DNA of 64,000 bases, from the NCBI GenBank assembly GCA_002104945.1, contig MCFH01000025.1, positions 62,001 to 126,000 on the forward strand, written 5' to 3'. The notes beneath the pieces are model-generated. The model was not told where the DNA came from. It saw only the letters and a program-made list of their open reading frames with translations, and searched no databases. Below are positions 33,801 to 48,005 of the stretch, piece after piece. The first letter of the stretch is position 1. Every line of letters starts with the position of its first letter. The stretch is from Piromyces finnis (Eukaryota; Neocallimastigomycota; Neocallimastigomycetes; Neocallimastigales; Neocallimastigaceae). The position numbers and the translations under genes were made by a program.

Positions 33801-34541
33801 TAAAGATAATACTGATTCCCCATTATTATTTTTTAATAGTATAGATTGGTTGTGAGAAAGTGCAAAAGAAATTAAAGTTTTTTTATAGTCATATGAATAG
33901 ACATTGTTTTTTAAAACTTTATGAATAAAGGTGTCTTTACTACATATATCAGTATCGTTAACATCAATGCCATTAGCAATAAATAAAGAATATATATAAA
34001 GAAGGTCATAAGGAGAAACTTTTAGAGAAAGAAAAGCATTAACACTTTGCATAAATTTGTTATATAATTCTTTAATGATTTCCTTTCTATTGATATCATT
34101 AATAGAACTTTCAAAAAAGTATGTAAGAAGTAATTTTGAAGGTATAATTTTTAAATGAGAAAAAGCACTATCAAAAATCGTTTGCCCATTATATTTTTCT
34201 ATCAAATTAGTATAGGTATAATATGAATTGCTACATATATATTTTATAAAATCATATTCACTTATTCTTATTTTATGTTTACCTAAATTTAAAAATTGTA
34301 AAATGATGTGTTGGTCTATTATTATAAATTTATTAAACAATAATTGAAATATTTCACTATTAACATCATCATCTATTTCCAATGCTAATTTTAAAAAATG
34401 TATTCTTTCATGCTTATTAATATTTTTACCACTAACTTTTTCTAGAAACTTTTTAATTGCTGATATATTTTTGGAATTTAATAATTTGAATAAATAATAT
34501 GAACAATTAGAAATATAAAAATGCATTATATATTTCTTCAA
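30834..34541 (-). CDS. Large ankyrin-repeat protein
   Basis: Single-exon frame of 1235 residues. The first 370 or so residues are helical, hydrophobic and rich in Asn/Lys, with some degenerate ankyrin-like units. From about residue 372 to the C-terminus roughly 23-24 ankyrin repeats follow in near-perfect 33-residue register, with cores such as GNTPLIIACFTDQLEVVKVL, GETALFIACRKNHQKIVEQL, GNTPLHLACRNGNVESIKML and GDTPLMIASINGSVELVNCL. The array is interrupted around residues 900-990 by a less regular segment. No signal peptide, kinase, SOCS box or other effector domain is visible, so it is probably a binding scaffold in the cytosol. Large intron-less ankyrin proteins form big families in gut fungi. 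The start at 34541 is the first Met of the open frame; partners are unknown. Confidence 0.94.
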   Translation of the reverse strand: MKKYIMHFYISNCSYYLFKLLNSKNISAIKKFLEKVSGKNINKHERIHFLKLALEIDDDVNSEIFQLLFNKFIIIDQHIILQFLNLGKHKIRISEYDFIKYICSNSYYTYTNLIEKYNGQTIFDSAFSHLKIIPSKLLLTYFFESSINDINRKEIIKELYNKFMQSVNAFLSLKVSPYDLLYIYSLFIANGIDVNDTDICSKDTFIHKVLKNNVYSYDYKKTLISFALSHNQSILLKNNNGESVLSLASINNDTRYLDLLFNSNCVIQELIQHKLDLYLYLYYNNNNRMIEDYAENKNSSTTLDEDQSVNIQKIISHTNETLTTFNLYDILKNNQEINIDILLIFSILYENNDGIVRKTFIDNPNKYLELKGNSEWKSLNCACQYGNVDMVIAYLKINANLQIKNSQKNTPLYIACLSNSIDIAHLLLDSIGISKEDINTSLLLSCKNGNIEFVKLLLKYGANVNVTNEKDKTPLIIASESNNLELVCLLLDANANMERKDSYGNSALIAAIHNENLSILEVLLKHDANVNIFDDKRRTPLIWACLKKNYNMIQFLLQYPVNINYKCFNGNTPLIIACFTDQLEVVKVLLNQPSVQINEINGRKNTALITAAESGNLSIVQQLISKNSSLNLRNKFGNTALMAAIEKDHVDIAEYLLNRKVDITIRNKNGETALFIACRKNHQKIVEQLIEQGADLNSKNSNHKSVLMQACENKNIDLIEYLIQHQADINKAYGMWNETAFMTSCQYNDIKIMKLLLNYNVDINLTSWYGKNSLMYLCENGFREQAELIIDQIKDVNLCDRYNNTAFSLACANNHFSCMTLLADRGIDFNIKNYDGNTPLHLACRNGNVESIKMLYEHQVKLNEQNKEGDTPLLIAARREDNDTLLALFSNPPFPLNFSIMNNKGEDILELILHHDSLTKLKILLNYDIDQRALVPVIESFLDQNFNTLEETFYSSTLDIKEVIKMIFDYLIHDPNYRFNDKILLTFIKLDLMEAVEYIFEQEHRNVNYMDPSSGLSYIIIATYNNNARLVRYLLEKGININKISPKNGETSLMIACSNNYDKIVRILLSHVPDINEINRNGETALCLAVKNNNTYCAELLLAYYADPNCLDQEGNSPLHYACQNRNLPLVELLLKHNANPGIKNNHGDTPLMIASINGSVELVNCLQKTGININDINNHQDSALILACINKHYTIVNTLLYFNADVSIINKDRVSAITLAKIDSKLAMILNSYL

Positions 34542-35183
34542 TAATCAAAATATAAAAACTTAATATTTTATTTTATTTTATATAATTTTATGTTATTTTT
34601 GTTTGTTTAATTTGAGCTTTTCTTTTAAATTAAAGCATATTTATAGGTGTGTGATTTCATGCTTTTCCATGAAAAGTGTGTTAAGCAAATAAATAATATT
34701 ATATTGATTTACTAATTTATATCTTTACCTTAATTTTAATTACTATTAATGATATATGTGGTTTAGTATAAAAATTTTTTAAAATTTTTAAATTATATTA
34801 AAAATTTATATAATTATTTAAATTATCAATTATTTATTTATTTATTTATTATTTATTAAACTTATATATATATTTTTATTTTTTATTTTTTATTTTATTT
34901 TTATTTTTATTTTTATTTTTATTTTCTACTTTTAATGAAAAGTATTAAATAATAATTTTTAAAAGTATAAATAATGAAATTAAAGGAAAGAAGAAAAAAA
35001 AAAATATGATGTATATATATATATATATATTTATTAAATAAAAAGAAAAATTATGTTGAATGAATAGTGTTGTGTTATATAAATATAAATATATATATAA
35101 ATATATATATAAAATGAAAAAAAGAAAATAAATGATATATATAAATAATCAATTAATTATTTCTTGAACTAAACGAAAAGTAT
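34542..35183. promoter_or_regulatory. Intergenic region upstream of the ankyrin gene
   Basis: The 642 bases contain the promoter of the ankyrin gene and the 3' flank of the next minus-strand gene. The sequence has TA, ATTT and TTTTA simple repeats. No gene seen. Confidence 0.5.
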
Positions 35184-35429
35184 CTACTGAGATTTAGATG
35201 AAGAGGTTGAAATATCATTTGTAATTGTTTCATCAGATGAATAATTTTTATATGAACTGCTTTGTTGAACATCATTTACATCACCAGAACTACTATTATT
35301 TGTGGTAATAGTTGTAGTGGTAGTTGTGATAATAGAAGAGGTAGTATTATTTAAAGCATTATTACTATCATTGCTAATATCATCATTTTTTTCAACTTCA
35401 TTATTTTCATTTACACTATTATAATAATA

Positions 35430-35510
<81 letters not shown>

Positions 35511-38500
35511 GAATTTATTTTTTTGGTAATAATGTTTATTAGGATTATAAGGTTTTATATTTTGATATTTAGGATTAAATGGAATAGGATTAGTATATTG
35601 AGATGAAGCAACATAAAATACTTTCATATATGGGGGAGCTGTAGAATAACATAAATTACTTGAATTTGGTATGGTAGTAGCTGGAGTAGAATATTGATTA
35701 CCATCTTTTGAATTGTTAACATTCATCGGATAAGCAGCAGTAGATACATTTTGGTTGTTATACAAATTCATAACTGAACTACTAACATGATAAGCAGCAA
35801 TACCGTTTATATCTGAAGTATTACTGATTAAAATTGGATTAGCGGATATGGCTGTTGGAGCATTAATAGGTTTTCCAGTCATAATTGGATTATAAAATTT
35901 ATATGGAGTGTAATAGGAGATATGATTATTCTTATTATTAGAATAATAATATTTATTATTATAACTATGACGATGATAATATTTATTATTATTCATATAA
36001 TTTTGATTTTGATAATGGTTTTTATTATTAACATAATTATAATCATTATTATATTTATTTGATTTATGATATGAATAATTCATATTTTTATTGTATGTAT
36101 TTGAACCTGCACTATTATTATCTCCTCTATAGTTATATCTTCTATTATAATTCTTAAAATTGTTCTGATGAAAAACAGCGTTATATGTCTGACCTGTATA
36201 TAAGTTTCTATGTCTATATGGAGATGATGCTGAATTTTCTGTTTTTGAATATGTTGTTTCAGATGAAGTTCTGGTATCTTCATTTGATGAAGAATTTGTC
36301 ATTGATTCTTCAGTTGGATTTTCAGTTATATTTTCTGTCGGTGTTAATAATTCTGCAGAAGAAAATTGTTTATCTTCATGGTCAAAGTTATTAAGCTCAT
36401 CTATACTATTTATATTTACAATTTCATTAAAACTGTTTTCTTCATTCATCTTTTGATATAAACTTTTTTATGAATGTAAAAAAAATAGGATTAATTATTA
36501 ATAATATTAAACAAAATAAATAAATATATTAATAAAAAAAAGAATATTTTATTAAATATAAAATGTCAACGTCGATGCTATAATATTCTTTTTTTTTTTT
36601 TTTTTTTTTTTTTTTGTAAATATAATTTCAAATTTTTCTGCTTACGTATTACAATCATCAATAGAGAATGTTTTATTTTCAATATCTTTTCCACTACAAT
36701 GAAGAGTACCAAAATGTAATTCAACATTTGGTAAATCAGAAAAAGACATTTTATTTCTACAAGTATTATTATCTTGTGTCACTAATACTTTTGAAGCTTC
36801 AAATATTTCTCTATTATTTTGATGCATTTTCTTTGCAATTCTTTTATTTAATTCTTCAATTCTTTTGGCATTATCATTAACAATAACATTATTTTCACAA
36901 TTTTTATTTTCATTTTCTTCTTCGACAATTTGTTTAATTTCTTTCTCTTCTAAAATAACATCATCAATATCTCCCAAAACATCATTTAATTTTTCCTCTT
37001 CTTGAACACTTTCAATTTTTTCTTCTTCTTCATGATTTTCATTATTTTCAATTTCGTTTGGTTCTTCTTCCTTTACATTATTTCCTTTTACATCTTCTTC
37101 CTTCATGTTTTCTAATTTAACATCGCATTGATTCTCTATTAATTCTTCTTCATTAGTAATTGCCTTAATATCTTCTTTATTAGCATTTTCATTACTATTT
37201 TTTTTATTGTCATCATTTCCACTTTCCTTAATAGTAATTTTAATAGATATTGTTTCATTAGAATTTTCTTTCGAACTCTTTATCTCTTTTCTTATAATGT
37301 GTTCTGTTGTTGATTTTTTTTCAATAATTACTTTGCATTCCCTATTATTATCTGGTTTTGATCTTTTAAAAAAAATAATAGATTTATAAATTTATAATTA
37401 ATTAATATAATTAATAAATGTAAAATAAAATAATGATAAATTCTAATATCATTATTATATTTAAATCTATAATTTATTAATTTTAACTATAATTAAATAT
37501 TTTTATATATATCCAATTTTTCTAATATTAATTTTTTTTTAAATAATTACTTTGCTACTTGCGCCCAAGACAATTTTTTAGATTTATTTTCGGATTCATT
37601 TTCTTTATCAATATTTGATCTTTGAGAGATTATATCCACTTTAGTTTGACTATCATTATTGTTATTGGATACTTTTTCTTCCTTTAATGACTCACTTAAA
37701 TTATCAAGAGACTTTTTACTTTTATATGATTTACTGGATTCCTTTTCCCTTTCATAGTAGCTCTTTTTCTTATATTCATTTTTTTTACTGAAAGAACGAT
37801 AACCACCACTATAATAATGTTTATAATATGAATCATAAGAAATATATTTACTTTTACTTCTTCCACTTCCACTTCTATTATAAATCTTATAACCCTTTTT
37901 TTCATTCCTACTACTACTCTTCAATGATGATAATGACTTATTAGATTCTTTATTTAACTTTACTTCTTCATCAACAGATTTTTCTAAAATTGATTCTGAT
38001 ATTTTAATATCATTTTTTACTTTATCCTCCACTATTACTTTATTTTCTTTTTCCTTTATGTCATCTTTTTCCTTATCCTCATTTTTATTTTCTGTTTTTT
38101 TTTTTCCATCTATATAGTATTATAGTATTAAATTTATTATTTGAATTAATAATATATATATATATTTAACAATTTGAAATATATATTATGTATAATATTA
38201 TGTATAATATATTAAAGTACATTATTTCATTTAAAAAAAAAAAATTATTTTTAGTTTTATGTATATTACCTTGATTTATAATTTTACTTCTAACATTACC
38301 TAAAATTTCACATATTTTTAAATAATATTATATTTTTTATTTCATTTATAAAATTAATAATTACAAAAGTAGTTTTTGTTAATATTTATTTTTTTTTTTT
38401 TTTTAGGAAAAAAAAACCCTTAATAATATTTACCTTCCATTATATTTTTAATAGCTCTGTCTATATCACCTTTTGAATCATTGAGCTTGTTTAATAGTAA

Positions 38501-38614
38501 TTCTTTTTCTAAATTTTCAAGTTGTTTTTCTTTATCTTTAACATCACTAAAATCTTTATTATTTCCTATATATAAATTATGACTATGTAAAATTTTTTCT
38601 ACAGCTAATTCCAT
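35184..38614 (-). CDS. UBA/CUE-like protein with long low-complexity Asn/Ser/Tyr-rich C-terminus (Def1/UBAP2-like design)
   Basis: Four exons on the minus strand, 38614-38434, 38109-37551, 37362-36646 and 36462-35184, keep one frame for 911 residues. The N-terminus ends in NDSKGDIDRAIKNIME (about 45-60), which resembles the last helix of a UBA or CUE ubiquitin-binding domain. A charged Lys/Ser/Tyr/Gly region follows, then the short motif KKLSWAQVAK at about 237-246, a Glu/Asn-rich stretch, and LPNVELHFGTLHCSG. The last exon is Asn/Tyr/Ser-rich with a run of about 27 Asn encoded by AAT repeats and looks prion-like. The layout recalls yeast Def1 (CUE plus Gln-rich tail) and animal UBAP2/Lingerer (UBA plus low-complexity region). 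That is an analogy from layout and short motifs; the function is unproven. The acceptor before 36462 was chosen because the nearer AG at 36450 breaks the frame. Confidence 0.62.
35431..35511. repeat. Coding ATT/AAT microsatellite (poly-Asn)
   Basis: About 27 uninterrupted ATT units; on the minus strand they are AAT codons giving a poly-Asn run within the UBA-like protein. Confidence 0.92.
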
Positions 38615-41441
<2,827 letters not shown>

Positions 41442-42480
41442 ATGGCAGAAGTTCATATTATAGGACAATTAACTGGTGCTTCGGGTTTCCCTTCAGCAAA
41501 CCTTTCTTGTAAATGGAGTATTGTAGCAGGAGAAGAATGGACATTATTAGAAGGATCAATTAAAGGACATACACAAGTCGATTTACCTGTTGTTCGTATT
41601 ATTTCCTAAAAAAATGATTTTAATCATTAATATAAAAAATATAAATATAAAAACAGCCAAGCATAAAATAGTATTTCTTTTTTTTTTTATAATTTAAAAT
41701 GAAAAATCCCCTTTAATATATATCAAATAGTTTTTATATTTATATACATATAATTTAATTTCATATAGTTTTATTACTTTATTAATTTCAGAAATATTTT
41801 TTATATAAATACTATATAATTACAATGAAAGGATGCTAGATTTAGTGTTTGGTCACATCCAATAGGTAAATCATTTATTATATAATTATTTCATATATGA
41901 AAACTAAAAATAGTCATAATCAAGGACTTAATCATCCATAAAATAATAATTTTAATATGTATATGAATATATAGATGTTCACTACTCAACAAAATCAATA
42001 AAAGGTTGGCCAAAAATTCAATTTCAGATATTTCATCAAGATCGTTTTGGTAGAAATGAACTATGTAAAATATCATAGGAAATATTTAGATTTTTATTGA
42101 TAATACTCATTTATTATTCATTAATAAAATAATATTCTATATATATATTATTAATTTTATTTTTTTTCTTCTTCTTAATATATAAAAGATGGATATGGCT
42201 TTATTCATGTACCAACAACACCTGGAATGCATGAATTAGAATGTATGACATGGAAACCTCTTTCATCTAATTCAAATAAATTATGGGGTAAAAAAAAATT
42301 AAAAGATATTTTAATATTTTAAAATACACATTTTTCTTTTTTTCATTATTATTTTCTTTTTTAATTGCTATTATATATTAATGTATCTAATAATTTAAAC
42401 ATTTCATATTTCATTATATTATATATATATAAATATTTTTTTTTTACAAACATTTCATATTTATATATACTGTTATTAAA

Positions 42481-42518
<38 letters not shown>

Positions 42519-42740
42519 AATAATTTGGAATTCCTATAAATATATATATTGAATAAATTGTATATTTTCTTAATGGAAATAGAGTTTTTCCTTGGTGCTT
42601 CATCCCAACTTAGAGATACCGATGTAATACATAATGGTGCAGATCGTTTTAGATTAGTAACAGCAACAATGGGGAAAGTTCACTTAGAATTGGGAATCAT
42701 ATTAAGAAACTTTTCAAATTATGGTATTAGTATGAGTTAA
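41442..42740 (+). CDS. B9D2: B9 domain-containing protein 2 (ciliary transition zone)
   Basis: Component of the B9/MKS module at the transition zone of cilia and flagella, acting with B9D1, MKS1 and other membrane-gate proteins. Five exons, 41442-41588, 41832-41865, 41975-42064, 42189-42287 and 42583-42740, join in frame to 175 residues, the length of human B9D2. Conserved blocks in order are [88 protein letters not shown] and [17 protein letters not shown]. The B9 domain is a C2-like fold and fills almost the whole protein. Exon 2 is only 34 bases. The gene implies that the organism makes flagellated cells, as chytrid-like fungi do. It converges on IMP4. Confidence 0.96.
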
Positions 42741-42944
42741 AACACGATAAATAGTATATACCTTCACACAATAATATATATGATTAAAATAAATAAATAA
42801 ATATATATATATTACATGTATATATTTGTACTATATAATTTACACCTTTATACTGTGAAGATATTCATTCAATATCAAATTATATCATCAGTATAATCAC
42901 TATAATTCATTATTTATCTTTAAAGATAATAGTTTTTCTTCCTT

Positions 42945-42976
<32 letters not shown>

Positions 42977-43595
42977 TTTAATATTTAACATCTATTATAT
43001 ATTTTCTTACATCTAATTTAATTTAATCATCCATCCATTATTAATTATTATATATATAAATTTTTAAGTCTACATTTTACAAAAATAAAAAAAAAAAAAA
43101 AAGAAACATTTTATCCAATAGTTTATATAAAATTATAAATTTGTAATTTAATATTAATTTTTAAAACACAACAATAAACCATAACATTTATCATTTATAT
43201 ATATATATTATATTTTATAATGTGTATGTATTTCGTTTATTTTATTGCGATGGTAATTTTTTAATATAAATATATATATGGTATTTGATATTCATTTTTA
43301 AATATTAATATTTTTTAAATAGAAAAAAAAAATTGATAAAAATGAATTAATAAATTACTTCTACAAATAATTTTGATTATAAATAACGAAAAATATTTAA
43401 TATTGAATTGGTTTAGTTTCAAAAAAAAATAAAATAAATAATTTTAAAAATATAAACTTTTGAAACATTTATATTAAAATAAGGTTATTTAATTAAATTC
43501 TGTGTATAAAAAATAAAAAATCTAATAAAGGATAATAAAAAATGTATGACTATATGATAATATAAATATTTTTTTTTAATCATCTATAATTACAC
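42741..43595. other. Convergent intergenic region between B9D2 and IMP4
   Basis: AT-rich 3' flanks with TA repeats near 42944-42968. No gene seen. Confidence 0.55.
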
Positions 43596-45682
43596 TTATA
43601 AGAAATCACGTTTTCTAGTGGTATTCATGTATGGTCTGTAAGTCCATTCAACATCAGCTTCAGTAATATCAGCTGTACCAAGTTTAATTTCATAAAGTTT
43701 CATTTCAAATCTTGGACCAACTTCAGCTAATTGTATATCTTGACCAACTTTATAATATACATGATGACTATTGTAATTATTTATTGAATAAAGTATATAT
43801 GTAGATAAATAAATAGATTAGATTAATATAACTTATAATAAATAAGTTGTTCTACAGTTAATATTAATCACAATAATTTACCGGAATGATATGAAATCAC
43901 TATCATTTGCAAAAGTAATAACACGCTTACTATCTTCCTTCGGTACTGGGAATAAATATTTTAATATATTACTAACCTAAAAAATATTAAATCAAAATTT
44001 TGTTTATAAAATTAACATTAAATATTCGGCAATAAAATTAATTTAAAATATACACTTTCGACTTATTTTATCATAATTATTCTTGTTAGGATACTTACTC
44101 TAGTACCTAATTTAGTAGTGAAATTATTGAAAATGAGATGTGGATAGGCTTCAGAAACAGTACCACGATCAGGGATATCATGACGTAAGATAACATTACT
44201 TAAAGTGAAATAAGCAGTTGGACCATATGGGAAATGAGAAACAATCATACCATCTTATAATTTTTTTTGTAATTTAGTTTTTAGTTATATTTTTTGAGAA
44301 TTTTTGTTTTAATAATGGTATTAAGATTATTAATAATAAATAAATTTTGAATTGGATATTAAAAAAGGATTAATATAATTCATTAATTCATATATAAATT
44401 AAAAGAAATCTAAAGTTTTTCTTAAACATTTACCTGGTTGACCTCTATGTTCATGCAATATAATAAGATCGGTAACTTCATTTGATTTACAAGCATTAAC
44501 GACATCCTTAATAACATAATTACCTCTATTAATTCTTTGGGAATTTGGAAAAATTAATTTCATTTCTTTTGCAAATTGTTGTAAACGACTACTTGGATCT
44601 CTTGAGGTTGTGATTAAAACTTTTGGATCATGAACACCAGCTTGAGCATATTCATCATCGATATGTGTTTGCATATCTTTTTTTTTTTAATTTAAATTAA
44701 GCATTTTTATATTATAAAATTTCATTATCAAAATTATCGATTTATAAAATTAAAATTTCAATATTTATTATTAAAATTTCAAAGGTTTTAGATAGATATT
44801 AAATTTAGTTATATTTATTTTTTTTTTTATTTTTAATGTTTGATATTTTATATATGCATACCTTCATGATGTTCATCAAGTAATAAATCATTTTTTAAGG
44901 ATTCAGATTCATTTCTTAATTCAGTTGGAATTTGTTTTCCCTCTATTATGATTATATAATAATAATTGTAGGATTAGAACAAATATTATATTTTTTAAAA
45001 TTCATAGAGCATTTAATATATATCAAAAAAAAAAGAAAAAGAAAATTTTGATTTAAGAAAAATTATATAAAATCAGTTTCAAAGATTTTATTTAGAATTT
45101 AATTCTATTAAATTTTATTTTAGAATCATTAATTCATATCATAATATATTTTTTCACAATATATCATCAAGTTTTATAATAGATAGTGTTTGAAATATTT
45201 CTAATTATGATTTTCTTTTTCTTTTTCTTTTCCTTTTTTTTTTTTTTTTTTTTTTTTTTTGAAAAAATCATTAATTTTTATTTATTTTCAATTAAAATTT
45301 TTAAGCTTTCTGAATTCTAGTGTGGAAATGCGTTTACTTATTAGAATTTTTAAAAATATTAAATCATTATTATTGGAATGGAACAATATTTATTTGTTGT
45401 AATTATAAACTTTGATTATTTAATTAATTAAATATTTGTAATATAGTATACATCAAATATTTGCTTCATTTATATATGTGTATATATTAAGCAATTTTTT
45501 TTTATAAATATTTCCTTCCTTTTTCTAAAAAAAAAAAAAAATTGAATTGTTCTTCTATCGAATAACTAACCAGCTAAAGCATTTTTTAAAGCTTGCTTTC
45601 TTTCGAAAATCTGACGATCTTTAGCTTCTAAAGCTTTTCTATAAATATATTCTTTACGAAGTCTTGTATTTCTACGAATCAT
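43596..45682 (-). CDS. IMP4: U3 small nucleolar ribonucleoprotein Imp4
   Basis: Brix-domain protein of the SSU processome that, with Imp3 and Mpp10, helps U3 snoRNA pair with pre-rRNA for 18S maturation in the nucleolus. Six exons on the minus strand, 45682-45571, 44942-44862, 44676-44434, 44253-44099, 43976-43882 and 43767-43596, give 285 residues (yeast Imp4 is about 290). The N-terminus [20 protein letters not shown] is the family start and fixes the ATG. The Brix/IMP4 region has [80 protein letters not shown], and [16 protein letters not shown] near the end, then a basic tail RKRDFL. All introns are GT-AG. The intron at 44943-45570 holds a T-rich run of about 35 bases. Confidence 0.97.
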
Positions 45683-48005
45683 TTTTTATATTACTATTAT
45701 TATAGAGAAATTTGTAATAAGACTAAAATAACTTTTTGAAATTAGAATTTTATTTATTATATACAAAAAATTAATTTTCAATTTTTGAAAATATTCAAAA
45801 AAAAAAAAAAGATTAAAAATATAACAATCAACCAATCATAATTAAATATTATATATGCTTATATGATTGAATTTATATATAATATGTTAAAAAATAATAT
45901 ATTGACAATATAAAAATAAATAAATATATAAATATAGCAAAAATAATAATAAAATAAATAAATAAAAATTAAAAACTAAATAATTTCAATTTTAAAGATT
46001 TAAATAAATAATTGAAAGGGTTAGATTGGGATTAAAGTTTCTAAATTATTATTATTATTTAAGAAAAGAAAAATATTAATTAAAGGTATTTATATTTTAT
46101 ATGTCAGAAGTATTAATATTAACACAACACCATTACTTCTATATAAAAAATATATATAAAAGATTTTGTACTTTTAACGAAAAAAAAGGTAATTTTCATG
46201 ATTATATATTTTATTTTTGAATATTTATCTTTTTATTAATATTATTAATAGAATTTTAAAAAAAAAAAAAAAGACACTACTAAATAATTTAAAAGATATA
46301 TTTTTTAAATGAAAAAAAGTACAATTACTAATGTTTAAACTTTTCTTTCTGTGTGTAATAGTAAATTCAATAACGATTTTATATTTTATTGTTTAATTTT
46401 TCAAATATTTACTATCATATATTTGTTATATTTGTTCATGGGGTAATTTAATTAATACATGAAGGAATGATTAATTTATACGTTAATAAAGATTGTAGTA
46501 AAATTTATAGTTATTAAGTTATTCATGTTTTTTAAATATAAATTTAGTTATCTTAATAACTATAATGTATTATATGACTGTAATTATAAAAATAAACAGT
46601 ATTAAGATATTATTACTACAAAATAAAAGATATTTAAATTACATCATCATAATAATTAAATGCATATGTTAATAAAATGACACCAATTATTATTTTTTTA
46701 GTAATTTTTTAAAATCATGAACAACATTGAAAACTAAAATTATATAACTTTGTAATGGTATTTATACCAGGCGTAAATATAATTAAATTATCATATTCTA
46801 AAGGAATATGTTATATAATGTATTAATAAATTCATGCTATGGTAAATTGTTTATTATATTTATTATTTATTAATATTTATTAATATTTGTTTATATTTAA
46901 TAATTGTTCTTGCAATTGCTTTTATTATAATTTATTAAAATATTAGTTTATTATTATTAATTATTACTTCTTATAATTTGTTATTGATTATAGTTAAGTT
47001 TTAAATATTACTTTGTTATATAACTTAATATTGATTATTAATTAAATGAATCAAATTATTGGGTAGAATTAACATGAAATTTAAGTATAAAATATCTTGA
47101 AAAAACTGTCATTAAATAATTCTATTTAATAATAATCAACTAACATTATACTATTATTAAAGTTGTTCCATTTAATAACACTTAAAATTTCCACAAGTAA
47201 TTTAATATATTTAATTATTTCAAAAAAAAAAAATAAATAAATAAAATGTCTTATATAGTGAGAATTATGATTAATATTAAAATCTAAATTTCATTTAATG
47301 GTAGTAGTAGTAATACTATCAAATACATTTATATTTTATTGTATATTTAAATGTATAATAAAGGATAAAATAAGTACTAAAGTTTATTATAATTTTTAAT
47401 TTCTATATAACTATATATTTATATTAATTAAGTAATTTAATAGTTTTTAACATAAAACCTTAATCATTTAAGTTTATAAAAAAAAAAAAAACATAAAGAA
47501 AAAAGTATTAATAAGTATTAATAAAAGTAATATATAGAATTTATTATATAAAAAATTTCAATTTACTAAATCATTGGTTTAATCAAAATTACACAATTCA
47601 TAAAGTTTGACAATCTTCATAATTTTAATTATGCATCATTATTATTTGCTTAATTTTCTTTCGACAATTAATTATAAATTTTGTATTTAATAATTTATAA
47701 ATTGAATTTTTTTTAATTATTATGTTTCTTTTTAATATTTATAAGAATTAAGTATTATATAATTTATTTTTATTTTTATTTCTTAAAGTACAAAAAGAAA
47801 ATTATAGATAGTAATTTAATTTCGAATAATTTTTTTAACTTTATTTTCTCCATTATTGTATTACTGTAAAAAAGTAGGATACAAGTGTATAATAAATTGA
47901 TATATGCAGATCTAACTATTAATTATTCTATATCATTTTTTTCAATTAAATATATAAATAAATAATTAAATCAAATAATTATATAACATATTAAAACAGC
48001 CCGAA
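45683..48005. promoter_or_regulatory. Divergent intergenic region between IMP4 (-) and the transglutaminase-like gene (+)
   Basis: The 2.3 kb of AT-rich DNA must contain both promoters. Long A or T runs occur near 46258 and 47478. No gene or RNA seen. Confidence 0.5.

Noticed and set aside
36450-36452. Starting a separate gene at the ATG 36449 (MNEENSFNEI)
   Set aside because: An acceptor AG at 36464-36463 joins the upstream exon in frame (NTLYQKMNEEN), so this is more likely exon 4 of one gene. The AG directly before the ATG gives the wrong phase.
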